From positions 62,001 to 126,000 of the forward strand of contig NZ_VRLV01000021.1 in NCBI RefSeq assembly GCF_009760925.1: a DNA stretch of 64,000 bases. The letters run 5' to 3'. Shown one piece after another: positions 1 to 7,240 of the stretch. This stretch comes from Nonomuraea typhae (GTDB taxonomy: Bacteria; Actinomycetota; Actinomycetes; Streptosporangiales; Streptosporangiaceae). Within the stretch, counting starts at the first letter, position 1; each line of letters opens with the position of its first letter. Under the pieces are notes generated by a model. That model had not been told where the DNA came from, ran no database searches, and worked only from the letters and a program-made list of their open reading frames with translations. The position numbers were made by a program, and so were the translations under genes.

Positions 1-25
1 CCAGCAGCACCACCATGACCAGGAC

Positions 26-547
26 ATGGCCATCCTCGCCCGCCTCGGCGGTGAGCTGCGCGAGGTCCTGACCCGCATCGACCTCACCCCCGTGGGCGGC
101 ATCTGCGCTGACGCCGCCGAGTCCGTCTCAGCGCTCATCGCCGACCTCGTCTCGGACAGCGACGACGACGGCAGAGAACTCACCCGCCGCGTCTGGGTGC
201 AAAACCAGCGCGGCCACCTGCGCATCCTGACCGGCACCGCCGCCACCCCGATCTGGCGCGCCCGCCTCAGCACCGACTTCGGCCCCGAATGGCGCGAGCT
301 GACCACCGATGACGACCTCCTGGCCGCCATCGGCAAAGCCCTCATGCACGACCCCTGGAACGACGACGAGCAGCCGGACCCGCCGCCCACCCACTACGAA
401 CTCGCAACCGCGGTCCTGAGCCCCACCCGATTGTCGAACGAACCGGCCCTTTCCTTGGACGTCGCTGAGATCTGCGACACGCTGACCGCGCTCACGCACG
501 CCGTACTGGCCGTGGTCGAACAGATCGCCGCCGGCCGAAGCGCATGA
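26..547 (+). CDS. Unknown acidic AICE protein
   Basis: A 173-residue protein that I do not recognise, with no signal peptide or membrane segment. It is acidic in the middle (a run of Asp near residues 42-48) and is probably soluble. The frame stays open from the ATG to the left edge of the window, so the gene may start further upstream and be 5' partial. It is the first of the rightward element genes and is followed by a conserved hairpin (561-602). Similar unnamed proteins occur between transfer and replication genes of actinomycete elements, so a role in element maintenance is plausible but only inferred. Confidence 0.6.
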   Translation: MAILARLGGELREVLTRIDLTPVGGICADAAESVSALIADLVSDSDDDGRELTRRVWVQNQRGHLRILTGTAATPIWRARLSTDFGPEWRELTTDDDLLAAIGKALMHDPWNDDEQPDPPPTHYELATAVLSPTRLSNEPALSLDVAEICDTLTALTHAVLAVVEQIAAGRSA

Positions 548-560
548 ACAGGCGCCGGAT

Positions 561-602
561 GCGGCCTCGGCGACAAGCCACCAAGCACCCCGCCGAGGCC
601 GC
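561..602 (+). repeat. Hairpin element with conserved loop, copy 1
   Basis: Perfect 12-bp inverted repeat, GCGGCCTCGGCG (561-572) and its complement (591-602), enclosing an 18-nt loop. The 33 bases at 568-600 recur at 4863-4895 with a single difference. Both copies lie 35-45 bp before a start codon (636 and 4940). There is no T-tract, so a simple terminator is unlikely. An operator, an RNA leader element or a single-strand replication signal are all possible. Confidence 0.75.
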
Positions 603-635
603 GCCCTTCCGATCACAGCGAAAGGCGACCCCAGC

Positions 636-1004
636 ATGACAGCCACCCACCCCGGCAACCAGACCCGCCACCACCACACCCCGCTACCGCCCCAACCCCC
701 CGCCACCGCCCCGCTCGCACTGCGCACTGCGGCGCGTGCGACCGATCTGCGGCCTGGGCACGCCGTCCGTATCGCCGGCTACGGAACCCTGCCCGTGGCA
801 GCAGCCGCGGCCCCGGTCGCGGCGCCGTTGATCGCGGTTCGGCTCGGCTGGGCCGGCCTGTCCCTGATCGTGCACCCGACTACCCCGTTGGACGCCCTCA
901 CCCACCACGGCGCCGCGCTCTACCGCATCTGGCAGTGCCACCACTGCCACGGCACCGGACAGTGGCAACCCGAGCGAAGGACGACGTCCCATGGGGGGCA
1001 TTGA
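636..1004 (+). CDS. Small AICE protein with a C-terminal CxxCxGxG zinc motif
   Basis: 122 residues. The first 30 residues are rich in His, Pro and Thr. The middle (about 40-85) is hydrophobic and alanine-rich, and near residues 100-107 there is CHHCHGTG, the CxxCxGxG pattern seen in zinc-binding DnaJ-like modules. Only one such motif is present, so stable zinc binding would need a partner or a dimer. The ATG at 636 follows an AAAGG box. The end overlaps the next start (991) by 14 bases, indicating coupling. The function is unknown. Confidence 0.55.
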   Translation: MTATHPGNQTRHHHTPLPPQPPATAPLALRTAARATDLRPGHAVRIAGYGTLPVAAAAAPVAAPLIAVRLGWAGLSLIVHPTTPLDALTHHGAALYRIWQCHHCHGTGQWQPERRTTSHGGH

Positions 1005-1824
1005 CCTGACCAGCCAAAGCACGCCGCGCGCCCGCTTCTACCTCGGCACCCATCAACCCCACTGGCTAGAACGGGTCGATATCCCGCTGTTCGTCAGCCA
1101 CCGCCAACTCGCCCGCCGGCCGCGCCGCCGTCAGCTCGCGGCGCGCTGCCGCTGGGCGCTGGACTCCGGCGGCTTCACTGAGCTGGCCCTGCACGGACGA
1201 TGGATCACCCCGCCAACTGTCTACGCCGAGGCCGTCGCCACCTACGCCGAAACCATCGGCGGCCTGGACTTCGCCGCGCCCCAAGATTGGATGTGCGAGC
1301 CGGTCATGCTGGAACGCACCGGCCTGAGCGTGGCCGAGCATCAAGAACGCACCGTCGCCAACTACTTGCTGTTACGCCAGATCGCACCCGGCCTGCCGTT
1401 CATCCCGATTCTGCAAGGCTGGCATCTGACCGACTACCTGTCCTGCATCGATCTGTACGCCTCAGCCGGCGTCCGGCTGGCCGACCTACCCCGCGTGGGC
1501 CTGGGCTCGATCTGCCGTCGCCAGTCAACGGCCGAAATCGCGTTCATCGTCGCCATCCTGGCTGGCCGCGGTCTGCGCCTGCACGGTTTCGGCGTCAAAA
1601 CCGGCGGCCTCAACCAGTACGGCAAGCACCTGGCCTCAGCCGACTCACTCGCCTGGAGCTACGCCGCCCGCCGCCAACCACCGCTGACCGGCCACCCCCA
1701 CAAGAACTGCGCCAACTGCCTGCCGTATGCCCTGGCTTGGCGCGAGCGCGTCCTGGCCCACCTGGACGCAGCCACCCACCAGCAAGACCTCTTCGACCTC
1801 CTCGCCGAAGGACAGGCCGCATGA
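991..1824 (+). CDS. DpdA-like TGT-superfamily protein (putative 7-deazaguanine DNA modification)
   Basis: 277 residues with hallmarks of the tRNA-guanine transglycosylase fold. DSGGF at 58-62 matches the TGT motif whose Asp is catalytic, PILQGW near 135 resembles the TGT VQGG strand, GLGS lies near 168, and a Cys pair (CANC) sits near 235 in place of the TGT zinc site. DpdA proteins insert 7-deazaguanines into DNA, and stand-alone versions are known from phages and actinobacterial elements. No preQ0 synthesis genes are in the window, so a base would have to come from the host. It sits next to a methyltransferase, consistent with DNA modification. It carries a TTA codon at 1372-1374. Confidence 0.7.
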   Translation: MGGIDLTSQSTPRARFYLGTHQPHWLERVDIPLFVSHRQLARRPRRRQLAARCRWALDSGGFTELALHGRWITPPTVYAEAVATYAETIGGLDFAAPQDWMCEPVMLERTGLSVAEHQERTVANYLLLRQIAPGLPFIPILQGWHLTDYLSCIDLYASAGVRLADLPRVGLGSICRRQSTAEIAFIVAILAGRGLRLHGFGVKTGGLNQYGKHLASADSLAWSYAARRQPPLTGHPHKNCANCLPYALAWRERVLAHLDAATHQQDLFDLLAEGQAA

Positions 1825-2756
1825 CCACCGACCTTCGCGAAAGCGTTCCTACCGCCGCTCACCTCACCGGTGATGCGTCGCATTCCGCCGGCGCAACGCG
1901 ACGCATCACCGACCACAACGCGTCGTGTTCCACCGCGGCGCGAGCCGACGCATCCCGTCAGAATGCGCGACAGTGCGCGTGGTGTGAGCAACCGATCCCC
2001 GGCACCGCCCGGCGTGATGCGGTGTGCTGTTCGGTGCGCTGCCGGCAAGCACGCCACCGCTTCCTACGCACGGTCGGCACCACGCCAGCCGTCGCGCCCG
2101 GCCGCACGCTACGGCTGGCCTACGCCGATCCGCCCTATCCGGGCAACGCCCGCTTGTATCGCGGGCATCGCGACTACGCCGGCGAAGTAGACCACCCTGC
2201 CCTGATCGCCCACCTGGCCACCTATGACGGGTGGGCGCTGTCCACCTCGGCCGCCGCCCTTCCCACGGTGCTGGCGCTGTGCCCGCCCGGCGTACGCGTG
2301 GCCGCCTGGCATCGCGGTGAACGCCCCACCGCCAGTCGCTGGCCGCTCAACGCCTGGGAACCAGTCATCTACACCCAGGGCCGGCCGAACGATCCGTCGC
2401 GCAGGACCTGCGCTACGCGGCGGGTCGATTCCCTGGTACACGGCATCTCCGCAATGACCACACTGCCCGAACGCGTGATCGGCGCCAAACCGGCCGCGTT
2501 CTGCCGCTGGGTCTTCGACCTCCTCGGCGCACAAGCCGGCGACAGCCTCGACGACCTGTTTCCCGGCTCCGGCGCCGTCAGCCGAGCATGGGCAGCCTTC
2601 ACCACCACCCCGAACCCGTCGCACCTGGCCGCGGCCGACGCGTCGCACCCAGCTGGACGCGACGCATCAGCCGAAGTCCAGCCGTCGCACCCGCCGGCGC
2701 ACACGACGCCTCCCCTCCACAACGCTGACACCGAGCTGACCAGGAAGGAAGCATGA
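1821..2756 (+). CDS. Zinc-finger DNA methyltransferase of the element
   Basis: Starts at the ATG overlapping the previous stop (ATGA); 311 residues. Residues 52-80 form a Cys-rich finger (CAWC, then CC and C). DPPY at 103-106 is the catalytic motif of N6-adenine/N4-cytosine methyltransferases, and DLFPGSGAV near 250 is the AdoMet-binding motif, giving the order DPPY then FxGxG. No restriction enzyme is nearby, so it is probably an orphan methyltransferase protecting or regulating the element. Both tails are low-complexity with recurring DAS/DASH units, and the DNA there holds inverted repeats (1868-1911, 2637-2668). It overlaps the primase start by 4 bases. Confidence 0.75.
   Translation: MTTDLRESVPTAAHLTGDASHSAGATRRITDHNASCSTAARADASRQNARQCAWCEQPIPGTARRDAVCCSVRCRQARHRFLRTVGTTPAVAPGRTLRLAYADPPYPGNARLYRGHRDYAGEVDHPALIAHLATYDGWALSTSAAALPTVLALCPPGVRVAAWHRGERPTASRWPLNAWEPVIYTQGRPNDPSRRTCATRRVDSLVHGISAMTTLPERVIGAKPAAFCRWVFDLLGAQAGDSLDDLFPGSGAVSRAWAAFTTTPNPSHLAAADASHPAGRDASAEVQPSHPPAHTTPPLHNADTELTRKEA
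1868..1911 (+). repeat. 14-bp perfect inverted repeat inside the methyltransferase gene
   Basis: CGGTGATGCGTCGC (1868-1881) is followed after 16 bases by its exact complement (1898-1911). The core GATGCGTCGC/GCGACGCATC recurs near the 3' end of the same gene (2637-2646 and 2659-2668, one mismatch). It could be a protein-binding site or a by-product of the repeated amino-acid tails. Confidence 0.7.
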
Positions 2757-3568
2757 CCGTCTCGACCACGCAAGCGGCTGTAGCCTCGGCCCTGGACCAC
2801 ATCGCGGCGGGTCGCGCTGTCTTCCCCTGCGTTCCGGGCGGCAAGCGGCCCGTTGGTCACCTCGTTCCCAACGGCTTCCACGACGCCAGCACCGACATTG
2901 AGTTGGTGCGGGCTTGGTGGCGGCGATGCCCCCACGCCAACCTCGCCATCTCCACCGGAACCGGCTCCTTCGACGTCCTGGACGTCGATGTCAAGCCCGC
3001 CGGCACCGGCTACCCGGCGCTGCGCCGCCTGCACGCCGCAGGACTGCTGCCCCCACCCCTACTGGTCGTAGACACTCCCTCCGGCGGCCTGCACTGCTAC
3101 TACCGCGGAACCAGCCAGCCCTGCGGCGCGCTGCGTGATCACTTCCTGGACTTCAAAGCCACCGGCGGCTACGTGCTCACCCCACCCAGCACCGTGGCCG
3201 GCCGACCCTACCGACACCGGTCGCGCCCGACCTCAATAGGACACCAACTCAATTGGAGCGCCATCCGTAGCTTCCTGCTTCCACCCAAGCCCGCCACCCA
3301 CAGCCCCCGCCCCCCAGAAACGACCGCAACGGCCGCAGTGACGGCACCCGACGCCGGCGTCGCCGGCTTGGCCCGCTGGCTGGCCACCCAACCCAAAGGC
3401 AACCGCAACCGCGGCCTGTTCTGGGCCTGCTGCCGCGCCGCGGAAAACGGCGCCACCCTGCCCGACCTCGCCCCCCTCATCGAAGCGATCACCGCTCAAG
3501 GACTGGACCCCCACGAAGCCCACCGCACCGCCGCCGACGCCCTACGCACCAGCCAAGGGGCCACATGA
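2753..3568 (+). CDS. Bifunctional DNA primase/polymerase (Prim-Pol, AEP superfamily)
   Basis: 271 residues matching the small Prim-Pol domain of pRN1/AICE replication proteins. DVD at 77-79 supplies the two metal-binding aspartates, SGGLH at 110-114 is the second catalytic motif with its His, and a DFK..GGY..TPPS stretch follows near 128-145. The C-terminal 80 residues form a small helical domain. It would start DNA synthesis for element replication together with the adjacent ATPase. Both ends overlap neighbours by 4 bases (ATGA), so expression is coupled. Confidence 0.85.
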   Translation: MTVSTTQAAVASALDHIAAGRAVFPCVPGGKRPVGHLVPNGFHDASTDIELVRAWWRRCPHANLAISTGTGSFDVLDVDVKPAGTGYPALRRLHAAGLLPPPLLVVDTPSGGLHCYYRGTSQPCGALRDHFLDFKATGGYVLTPPSTVAGRPYRHRSRPTSIGHQLNWSAIRSFLLPPKPATHSPRPPETTATAAVTAPDAGVAGLARWLATQPKGNRNRGLFWACCRAAENGATLPDLAPLIEAITAQGLDPHEAHRTAADALRTSQGAT

Positions 3569-4749
3569 AGCGCACACCAGGGGAGAGCCGCATGAACCAC
3601 CCGCCAGACGGCGCCGCCCTCCTCGACCAACTCCGCGAGGCCCTGACCCGCTACGTGATCCTGCCCTCGCCCGAGGTCGCCGACGCCGTCACCTTGTGGA
3701 TCGCCGCCAGCCACGCCCAAACCGCCATGGCCCACGCACCCCGCCTGGTCATCCGCGGCCCCGAGAAACGCTGCGGCAAAAGCAGGCTCCTCGACATCGT
3801 CGAGGCCACCTGTCACGACCCGTTCATCACCGTCAACTCCACACCACCGGCCGTCTACCGCTCCATCGGCGCCGACCCGCCCACCATCTTGGTCGATGAG
3901 GCCGACACCATCTTCGGCCCCAAAGCAGACGGCAACGAAGACCTACGCGGCCTGCTGAACGCCGGCCACCAGCGCAACCGGCCCGCCAAACGCTACAACG
4001 CCAACGCCAACCGGGTGGAGTCCATCCCCACCTTCGCCATGGCCGCCCTCGCCGGCATCGGCGCCATGCCCGACACCATCGAAGACCGCGCCGTCATCGT
4101 GCGCATGCGCCGCCGCGCCCCCGGCGAGAAGACCGCCCCCTACCGCTTCCGCCGCGACCGGCCACCCCTGCGCGAGCTGGCCACCGCCCTCAACCAATGG
4201 CTGCGCGCCGACCTCAAACGACTGGAGGAAGCCGAACCCGCCATGCCCGTCGAAGACCGCGCCGCCGACACCTGGGAACCCCTGGTCATCATCGCCGACC
4301 ACGCCGGCGGCACCTGGCCCGACCGCGCCCGCGCCGCCGCCCTCGCCCTCACCGCCGAAGCCGACGACAACGGCACCCCCTCCACCGGCTTGCGCCTGCT
4401 CACCGACTGCCGACAAGCGTTCGGCCCCGACACCGCCCTGCCCACCGCCACCCTGCTAGACCGGCTCAAAGCCAACCCCGAATCAGGGTGGGCCGACTAC
4501 GGACCCACCGGGCTGACCGCCATGAAACTCGGCGCCCTGCTCCGCGAATACGACATCCGATCCTGCAACATCCGCTTCCCAGATGCGCCACAGGGCAAGG
4601 GCTACCAGCGCGCCGATTTCCTCGACGCCTGGGCCCGCTACTGCCCCGCCGTCGAAGCCGTCCCAACCGCCGATGTGCTCCCCTTCGAGGGGGGTACCCG
4701 TCCCAGCCGTCCCAGCCTCATTTCCCCAGCTCAACGCGGGACGGCTTGA
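3565..4749 (+). CDS. DUF3631 P-loop ATPase, putative replicative helicase of the element
   Basis: 394 residues. Walker A is GPEKRCGKS (65-73) and Walker B is ILVDEAD (108-114), followed by an Arg-rich sensor region near 160-175 (EDRAVIVRMRRR). The C-terminal half is the DUF3631 region, often found fused to or next to Prim-Pol domains, so a helicase role in replication is inferred. The ATG at 3565 overlaps the Prim-Pol stop. A second ATG at 3592 has a better GGGGAG ribosome site and may be the real start. The 3' end runs into the iteron array (from 4698). Confidence 0.75.
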   Translation: MKRTPGESRMNHPPDGAALLDQLREALTRYVILPSPEVADAVTLWIAASHAQTAMAHAPRLVIRGPEKRCGKSRLLDIVEATCHDPFITVNSTPPAVYRSIGADPPTILVDEADTIFGPKADGNEDLRGLLNAGHQRNRPAKRYNANANRVESIPTFAMAALAGIGAMPDTIEDRAVIVRMRRRAPGEKTAPYRFRRDRPPLRELATALNQWLRADLKRLEEAEPAMPVEDRAADTWEPLVIIADHAGGTWPDRARAAALALTAEADDNGTPSTGLRLLTDCRQAFGPDTALPTATLLDRLKANPESGWADYGPTGLTAMKLGALLREYDIRSCNIRFPDAPQGKGYQRADFLDAWARYCPAVEAVPTADVLPFEGGTRPSRPSLISPAQRGTA

Positions 4750-4832
4750 AACCTGGGACGGCTCAAGCCGTCCCACCCAAAAAGCCGTCCCAGGGCTGAC
4801 CAGCCAAAACGAGGCTGGGACGGCTGGGACGG
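4698..4832 (+). repeat. Iteron array (CTGGGACGG), candidate origin or Rep/Xis binding region
   Basis: Six exact copies of the 9-mer CTGGGACGG or its complement lie at 4698-4706(-), 4707-4715(-), 4753-4761(+), 4785-4793(-), 4815-4823(+) and 4824-4832(+). Near copies are at 4737-4745 and 4768-4776. Two of them form a perfect 10-bp palindrome pair with a 2-bp gap (4754-4763/4766-4775). The array spans the end of the DUF3631 gene and the gap before the excisionase gene, where element origins and control sites are expected. Confidence 0.75.
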
Positions 4833-4857
4833 CTACCCCCCTCACAACCCGCCAACA

Positions 4858-4895
4858 GGCCCCGGCGACAAGCCGCCAAGCACCCCGCCGAGGCC
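4858..4895 (+). repeat. Hairpin element with conserved loop, copy 2
   Basis: Second copy of the element at 561-602. The 33 bases 4863-4895 match 568-600 at 32 positions. The stem (4858-4867 with 4886-4895) has one mismatch, while the 18-nt loop is conserved except for one A/G change. It precedes the HTH/excisionase start (4940) by 44 bases. Confidence 0.7.
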
Positions 4896-4939
4896 CCCGC
4901 TCCGCATCGATCACACCGCATGGAAGGTCCATCACAACC

Positions 4940-5134
4940 ATGACGACGCGTGCGAAAAGCCTGCTCACTATTGCCGAGGTTCTCGACGAAATCGACGTAC
5001 CTAAGTCCACCTTCTACCGCTGGCTTCACACCGGACGTGGCCCCCGGTCCCTCAAACTCCCCAACGGCAAGCGTAAGATCCGCCGCGCCGACCTAGAGAC
5101 CTGGCTCCGCGGCTGCGAACAATCCGCAGCCTAG
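4940..5134 (+). CDS. xis: Excisionase-like helix-turn-helix protein
   Basis: 64 residues made almost entirely of a MerR/excisionase-type winged HTH. It begins with LLTIAEVLDEIDVPKSTFYR and ends in the RKIRRADLETWL wing typical of AICE Xis/HTH-17 proteins. The reading frame extends upstream, but the ATG at 4940 is chosen because the domain begins there and the upstream part lies in the iteron and hairpin region. It is followed 10 bases later by the integrase, the standard xis-int pair. It is expected to bend att DNA and favour excision. Confidence 0.8.
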   Translation: MTTRAKSLLTIAEVLDEIDVPKSTFYRWLHTGRGPRSLKLPNGKRKIRRADLETWLRGCEQSAA

Positions 5135-5144
5135 GAGGACCAGC

Positions 5145-6509
5145 ATGGAGTCTCTGGACGTCATCATCTGGAACATCCGTCAACGCAGCGGACGAGCAAA
5201 GCCGTACGAGCTCCGTTGGAAGGTCGGCACCGAGCCGAAGTCCAAATCCTTCATGACTCACGCTCTGGCTGATCACTTCCGCGCCAACCTACTCAAGGCC
5301 GCCAAGAAAGGCGAAGCCTTCGACACGATTACCGGGCTCCCCGCGTCCACGCTAAAGCCCGAAAAGCTCAACCTGAGCTGGTACGACTTCGCGCGAAAAT
5401 ACGTCGCCATGCGATGGAAGGCGGCCGCCGCAAAAACCAGGGAGAGCATCGTTGACAGCCTCATCGTCGCCACCTTCGGACTGCTGACCGGCGAAGCTGC
5501 CGGCCTACCAAAGAAGAACCTCAGAGCTGCCCTGCAATGGGCCCTCATCCCACGAGAAGACACCGAGGCTCCGCCGCCGCCACTAGAAAACGCCGTCCGA
5601 CTTCTACGGAAAGGCACACTGGCCGTACATGAGCTGAGCGACCCCATCGTCGCACGCCGCGTATGCGATGAACTCACGCTCACCCGCGAGGGCGGACCTG
5701 CCGCGGCTGATACCGCAGCCCGGCGCCGCCGAGGTCTGAACACCGCTCTCGCCTACGCCATCGATCTGGGCGAACTGTCCGAGAACCCGCTCGAGCAAGT
5801 CAAGCAAAAGAAGATCGCGCGAGACAACAGTGTTGACCGTCGCTGCGTGATCAACCCCCGACAAGCGGACGAGCTTCTTATCTGCCTCTCCTACGTCGGA
5901 AGCTGGCACCGAGGCCGAGGTCGCCGCCTGGTCGCCTTCTTCGCCACGCTCTACTACGCAGGTGTACGGCCCGCAGAGGCTGTTGGACTCCGAAAGTCCG
6001 ACTGTCATCTACCAGAGAAGGGATGGGGGCTGCTCACACTCGAAATCACCCGCCCAAGCAGCGGCAAACAGTGGACCGATAACGGCACCGTTCACGACCA
6101 GCGCGGACTCAAACAGCGCGAAGAACGCGCCGTTCGACTCGTCCCGATTCCCCCGGAACTGGTGGCCATCCTGCGCGCCCACCTGGAAGAGTTCGGCACC
6201 GCCCAAGACGGCAGGCTCTTCCGCAACGAGCGCGGCGGCGTACTCGGCGCCTCCACCTACTCGCGCGCCTGGGAAGAAGCGCGACGCCTCGCCCTGACGC
6301 CGCAGCAGGTAGCCTCACCGCTCGCCGGCCGGCCGTACGACCTGCGGCACGCGGCTTTGTCCACATGGCTCAACGCCGGCGTTGAGCCCACCGTGGTAGC
6401 AGAGCGCGCAGGCAACAGCGTCGGAGTACTGCTCAAGCGCTACGCCAAATGCCTGGACGGCCGAGACGAGCAAAACAACCAGCGCATCGCCGCTGCACTC
6501 CAAGCGTGA
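5145..6509 (+). CDS. int: Site-specific tyrosine integrase
   Basis: 454 residues; the ATG follows a near-perfect AGGAGG box (5133-5139). The N-terminal arm- and core-binding domains are followed by the catalytic domain. Visible active-site residues are Arg275 (VRPAEAVGL), the DLRHA box with Arg401/His402, and Tyr433 (KRYAKC). The position usually occupied by His or Trp before the Tyr reads AGNS, so it is Asn here. The gene ends about 150 bp from the 3' end of tRNA-Arg, the presumed attachment site. It catalyses integration and, with Xis, excision. Confidence 0.93.
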   Translation: MESLDVIIWNIRQRSGRAKPYELRWKVGTEPKSKSFMTHALADHFRANLLKAAKKGEAFDTITGLPASTLKPEKLNLSWYDFARKYVAMRWKAAAAKTRESIVDSLIVATFGLLTGEAAGLPKKNLRAALQWALIPREDTEAPPPPLENAVRLLRKGTLAVHELSDPIVARRVCDELTLTREGGPAAADTAARRRRGLNTALAYAIDLGELSENPLEQVKQKKIARDNSVDRRCVINPRQADELLICLSYVGSWHRGRGRRLVAFFATLYYAGVRPAEAVGLRKSDCHLPEKGWGLLTLEITRPSSGKQWTDNGTVHDQRGLKQREERAVRLVPIPPELVAILRAHLEEFGTAQDGRLFRNERGGVLGASTYSRAWEEARRLALTPQQVASPLAGRPYDLRHAALSTWLNAGVEPTVVAERAGNSVGVLLKRYAKCLDGRDEQNNQRIAAALQA

Positions 6510-6568
6510 CCTAGCCCGGCCCGTCGCTGGCCCACGGCTGGCCCACAACCAGCGAGCGCCAATGAGAA

Positions 6569-6602
6569 CGGGCGGGACTCCATGAGACTGGAGACCCGCC
6601 CG
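6569..6602 (+). terminator. Hairpin terminator after the integrase
   Basis: CGGGCGGG (6569-6576) pairs exactly with 6595-6602. After an A-A mismatch, a further CTC/GAG pairs around a 10-nt loop. It lies 60 bp after the integrase stop and before the convergent tRNA. There is no strong T-run, as is common for actinomycete terminators. Confidence 0.6.
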
Positions 6603-6655
6603 ATTCCGATATGTTCACCCTGGTCAGCGCCTGAAATAGCTGATCAAGATTGGTG

Positions 6656-6727
6656 TGCCCCCTGTAGGATTCGAACCTACGCACCCGGCTCCGGAGGCCG
6701 GTGCTCTATCCCCTGAGCTAAGGGGGC
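6656..6727 (-). tRNA. tRNA-Arg (anticodon CCG)
   Basis: A 72-nt cloverleaf on the minus strand. The acceptor 5' GCCCCCT pairs with AGGGGGC, the D-arm is GCTC...GAGC, the anticodon stem CCGGC/GCCGG holds loop CTCCGGA (anticodon CCG, reading CGG), and the T-arm is GTAGG-TTCGAAT-CCTAC. CCA is not encoded directly after the discriminator A. Its 3' end faces the integrase gene, so it is the likely integration target and still looks intact. Confidence 0.95.
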
Positions 6728-6838
6728 TCCAACGGGTCACAAGGCTATCAGCATCCCGCCACCACTCGGCACACGATAAAGCTCCGGGCACACATCCATC
6801 GAAAACCGCACGTGACCACCCCACTAGGAGTTAGCTTC

Positions 6839-7240
6839 GTGGCCGTGGGTGAGGTTCTGGGTAGGGTGCTGGTGGTTGATGATGACGAGGTCATCAGGCA
6901 GCTCATCGCGGTCAATCTGACCCTGGAGGGGTTCGAGGTGGAGACCGCCACCGATGGGGAGGACTGCCTGGAGCGGGTTCGGGATGTCATGCCCGATGTG
7001 GTCACCCTGGATGTGATGATGCCGTGTCTGGATGGGTGGGTTACGGCGCATCGGTTGCGGTCTGAGGAGGAAACCAGCCACATCAAGGTGGTGCTGATCA
7101 CGGCCCGGGCCCAGGAGGATGATCGTCGGCGGGGCTTGGGGATCGGGGTCGATGCCTATTTGACCAAGCCGTTCGATCCGGCGGAGTTGATTCAGGTGGT
7201 GCGGGATCTGGCTGCTCGGGCGCGTACGCCCGGGGGCTAG
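6839..7240 (+). CDS. Stand-alone receiver-domain response regulator
   Basis: A single CheY-like receiver domain of 133 residues with no output domain. It shows the acidic pair VVDDDE near the N-terminus, the phospho-acceptor Asp in VVTLDVMMP, Thr in VLITAR and Lys in YLTKPF. The start chosen is the GTG at 6839, with AGGAG eight bases upstream. A GTG at 6812 in the same frame lacks a ribosome site. No histidine kinase is adjacent. The stop overlaps the convergent LAL gene by 4 bases. Confidence 0.85.
   Translation: MAVGEVLGRVLVVDDDEVIRQLIAVNLTLEGFEVETATDGEDCLERVRDVMPDVVTLDVMMPCLDGWVTAHRLRSEEETSHIKVVLITARAQEDDRRRGLGIGVDAYLTKPFDPAELIQVVRDLAARARTPGG

Larger units (their letters stand above)
1..6656 (+). 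mobile_element. Right end of an actinomycete integrative element (AICE) in a tRNA-Arg gene
   Basis: Gene content and order (Prim-Pol, DUF3631 ATPase, small HTH/excisionase, tyrosine integrase, then a tRNA 3' end) match AICEs of the pSAM2 type, which excise, replicate and reintegrate in tRNA genes. All element genes read rightward toward the tRNA. The left attachment site and transfer genes are not in the window, so the true length is unknown. The right boundary should lie within the 3' half of the tRNA gene, about 6656-6700. It cannot be fixed without the second att copy. Confidence 0.85.

Noticed and set aside
1200..1820. Upstream extension of the methyltransferase gene
   Set aside because: It overlaps the DpdA-like gene in another frame and is Arg/Pro-rich; the ATG at 1821 overlaps the previous stop as in the other element genes.
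4698..4832. CRISPR array
   Set aside because: The repeat is only 9 bp, occurs in both orientations and has irregular spacing; it fits iterons better.
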